A stretch of 40,195 bases of DNA from positions 1 to 40,195 of the forward strand of contig JALFUW010000096.1 of the NCBI GenBank assembly GCA_022786995.1, written 5' to 3'. The notes beneath the pieces were generated by a model, which saw only the letters and a list, made by a program, of their open reading frames with translations, was not told where the DNA came from and did no database searches. Made by a program: the position numbers and the translations under genes. Shown here one piece after another: positions 39,547-40,195 of this stretch (position 1 is the stretch's first letter; each line of letters opens with the position of its first letter). Origin of the DNA: Clostridiales bacterium. Its GTDB lineage: Bacteria; Bacillota; Clostridia; Oscillospirales; Oscillospiraceae.

Positions 39547-40195
39547 ACCACCTGAAAAATATAGAATTTCAGGTAATCCGTTTCCGGCACATTCCAGAGG
39601 ATGGGGTGGTCGGGGGCCTGCTGGCGGGCTTCGATCTGGCGCAGCTCCACCCCCGCGTCCAGGGCGGCTGAGCGGAGCATCTTTACAAACAGCTCCGAGG
39701 GCATGAAGTGGCTGCACGACGCCGTGGCGAAATAGCCGCCCCGGGGCAGCAGCTTCAGCGCCCGGAGGTTAATCTCTTTGTAGCCCCGCTGGGCGCTTCC
39801 CACCGTTTTCCGAGACTTGGTAAAGGCCGGAGGGTCCAGAATGATGAAGTCGTAGGGGGCCTTGCCCTTGGCGGCCAGCTCCGGCAGCAGGTCGAATACA
39901 TCCGCCGTCACAAAATCCATTTTGTCCATCAGGCCGTTACGCTGGGCGTTGGCCTTCGCCATTTCGATGGCGGATTCGGAAATATCCACCGCCGTCACAT
40001 GCTCCGCCCCGCCCTTGGCGGCGTTCAAAGCAAAGGAGCCGGTGTGAGTAAAGCAGTCTAAGACATGCTTCCCCTTCGCCAGCCGGGCCACCGCCAGGCG
40101 GTTGTACTTCTGATCCAGGAAAAATCCGGTTTTCTGCCCGTTTTCCACATCCACCCGGTAAAAAATCCCGTTTTCGCAGATTTCCGTGACAGTCT
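39543..40195 (-). CDS. Class I SAM-dependent rRNA methyltransferase (RlmI-like), cut by the window edge
   Basis: The visible 216 residues are the C-terminal catalytic domain of an RlmI/YccW-like 23S rRNA cytosine methyltransferase. The frame stays open to the right end of the window, so the real start is outside. The GTG near 40154 is an internal valine, because upstream residues (TVTEICENGIFYRVDVENG) continue the family pattern. KTGFFLDQKYNR, the SAM-binding VLDCFTHTGSFALNAA, VTAVDISESAIEMA and the catalytic DPPAFTKS are visible. The N-terminal PUA domain is expected beyond the edge. Confidence 0.92.
   Translation of the reverse strand, partial: TVTEICENGIFYRVDVENGQKTGFFLDQKYNRLAVARLAKGKHVLDCFTHTGSFALNAAKGGAEHVTAVDISESAIEMAKANAQRNGLMDKMDFVTADVFDLLPELAAKGKAPYDFIILDPPAFTKSRKTVGSAQRGYKEINLRALKLLPRGGYFATASCSHFMPSELFVKMLRSAALDAGVELRQIEARQQAPDHPILWNVPETDYLKFYIFQVV

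Overview
The window reads as chromosome of a GC-rich, low-oxygen, Gram-positive gut Clostridium relative, most likely Oscillospiraceae/Ruminococcaceae. This is inference. It rests on the lipoprotein and ABC transporter types, the acetylase branch of diaminopimelate synthesis, PadR/DUF2812, VanZ, AzlCD, a Big_2 surface protein, many near-consensus sigma-A promoters with 17-bp spacers, and short palindromic intergenic repeats of a kind common in that group. I saw no rRNA, tRNA, CRISPR array, phage or transposase gene.

Layout. 1-3.2 kb (minus): a complete carbohydrate ABC importer (lipoprotein, two permeases). 3.6-5.9 kb (plus): an N-acetylhexosamine 1-kinase (NahK type) and galE, each with its own promoter; with the divergent importer this looks like amino-sugar or mucin/milk-glycan salvage. 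6.2-6.7 kb (minus): two tiny genes, a 46-aa Asn/Cys/Trp-rich protein and a 25-aa holin-like toxin candidate with a possible antisense RNA promoter. 6.8-9.8 kb: dapH divergent from an M20 deacetylase plus aminotransferase pair, together the N-acetyl branch of lysine/DAP synthesis. 10.0-11.4 kb (minus): an orphan HPt protein and a DUF2812-PadR pair whose promoter carries two identical-arm operators. 11.9-13.9 kb: a LytS/YesM-like kinase with an AraC-type response regulator. 14.1-15.2 kb (minus): a methyltransferase-like membrane protein and a flavodoxin. 15.5-20.4 kb: a 1628-aa secreted protein built of about 17 Ig-like Big_2 units.

20.6-22.9 kb (minus): a polar amino-acid ABC importer. 23.1-25.5 kb (minus): a GH94 cellobiose phosphorylase, divergent from a LacI-type regulator (25.9-26.9 kb). 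27.0-30.8 kb: a 1264-aa soluble hybrid histidine kinase with five tandem sensor modules and two receivers but no HPt. 31.0-32.2 kb (minus): malic enzyme, divergent from a DtxR-like metal regulator. 33.0-35.0 kb: a Cys-rich small protein, azlC, azlD and a GNAT acetyltransferase in one operon. 35.0-36.8 kb: a probable Mn2+ (yybP-ykoY) riboswitch, mntP, a VanZ protein and a small lipoprotein. 36.9-39.4 kb: an MBOAT acyltransferase with a DHHW partner, an envelope acylation module. 39.5 kb to the end (minus): a class I rRNA methyltransferase cut by the window edge.

Four copies of a 120-130 bp element with TGTCATTGCGA...TCGCAATGACA ends lie between operons, and other palindromic repeats occur at 4.8, 9.9, 20.5, 22.1 and 36.8 kb. 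The best candidates for something little described are the small-gene locus at 6.2-6.7 kb, the Cys-rich protein heading the azlCD operon, the five-sensor kinase with its distant orphan HPt, and the unanchored Big_2 protein.
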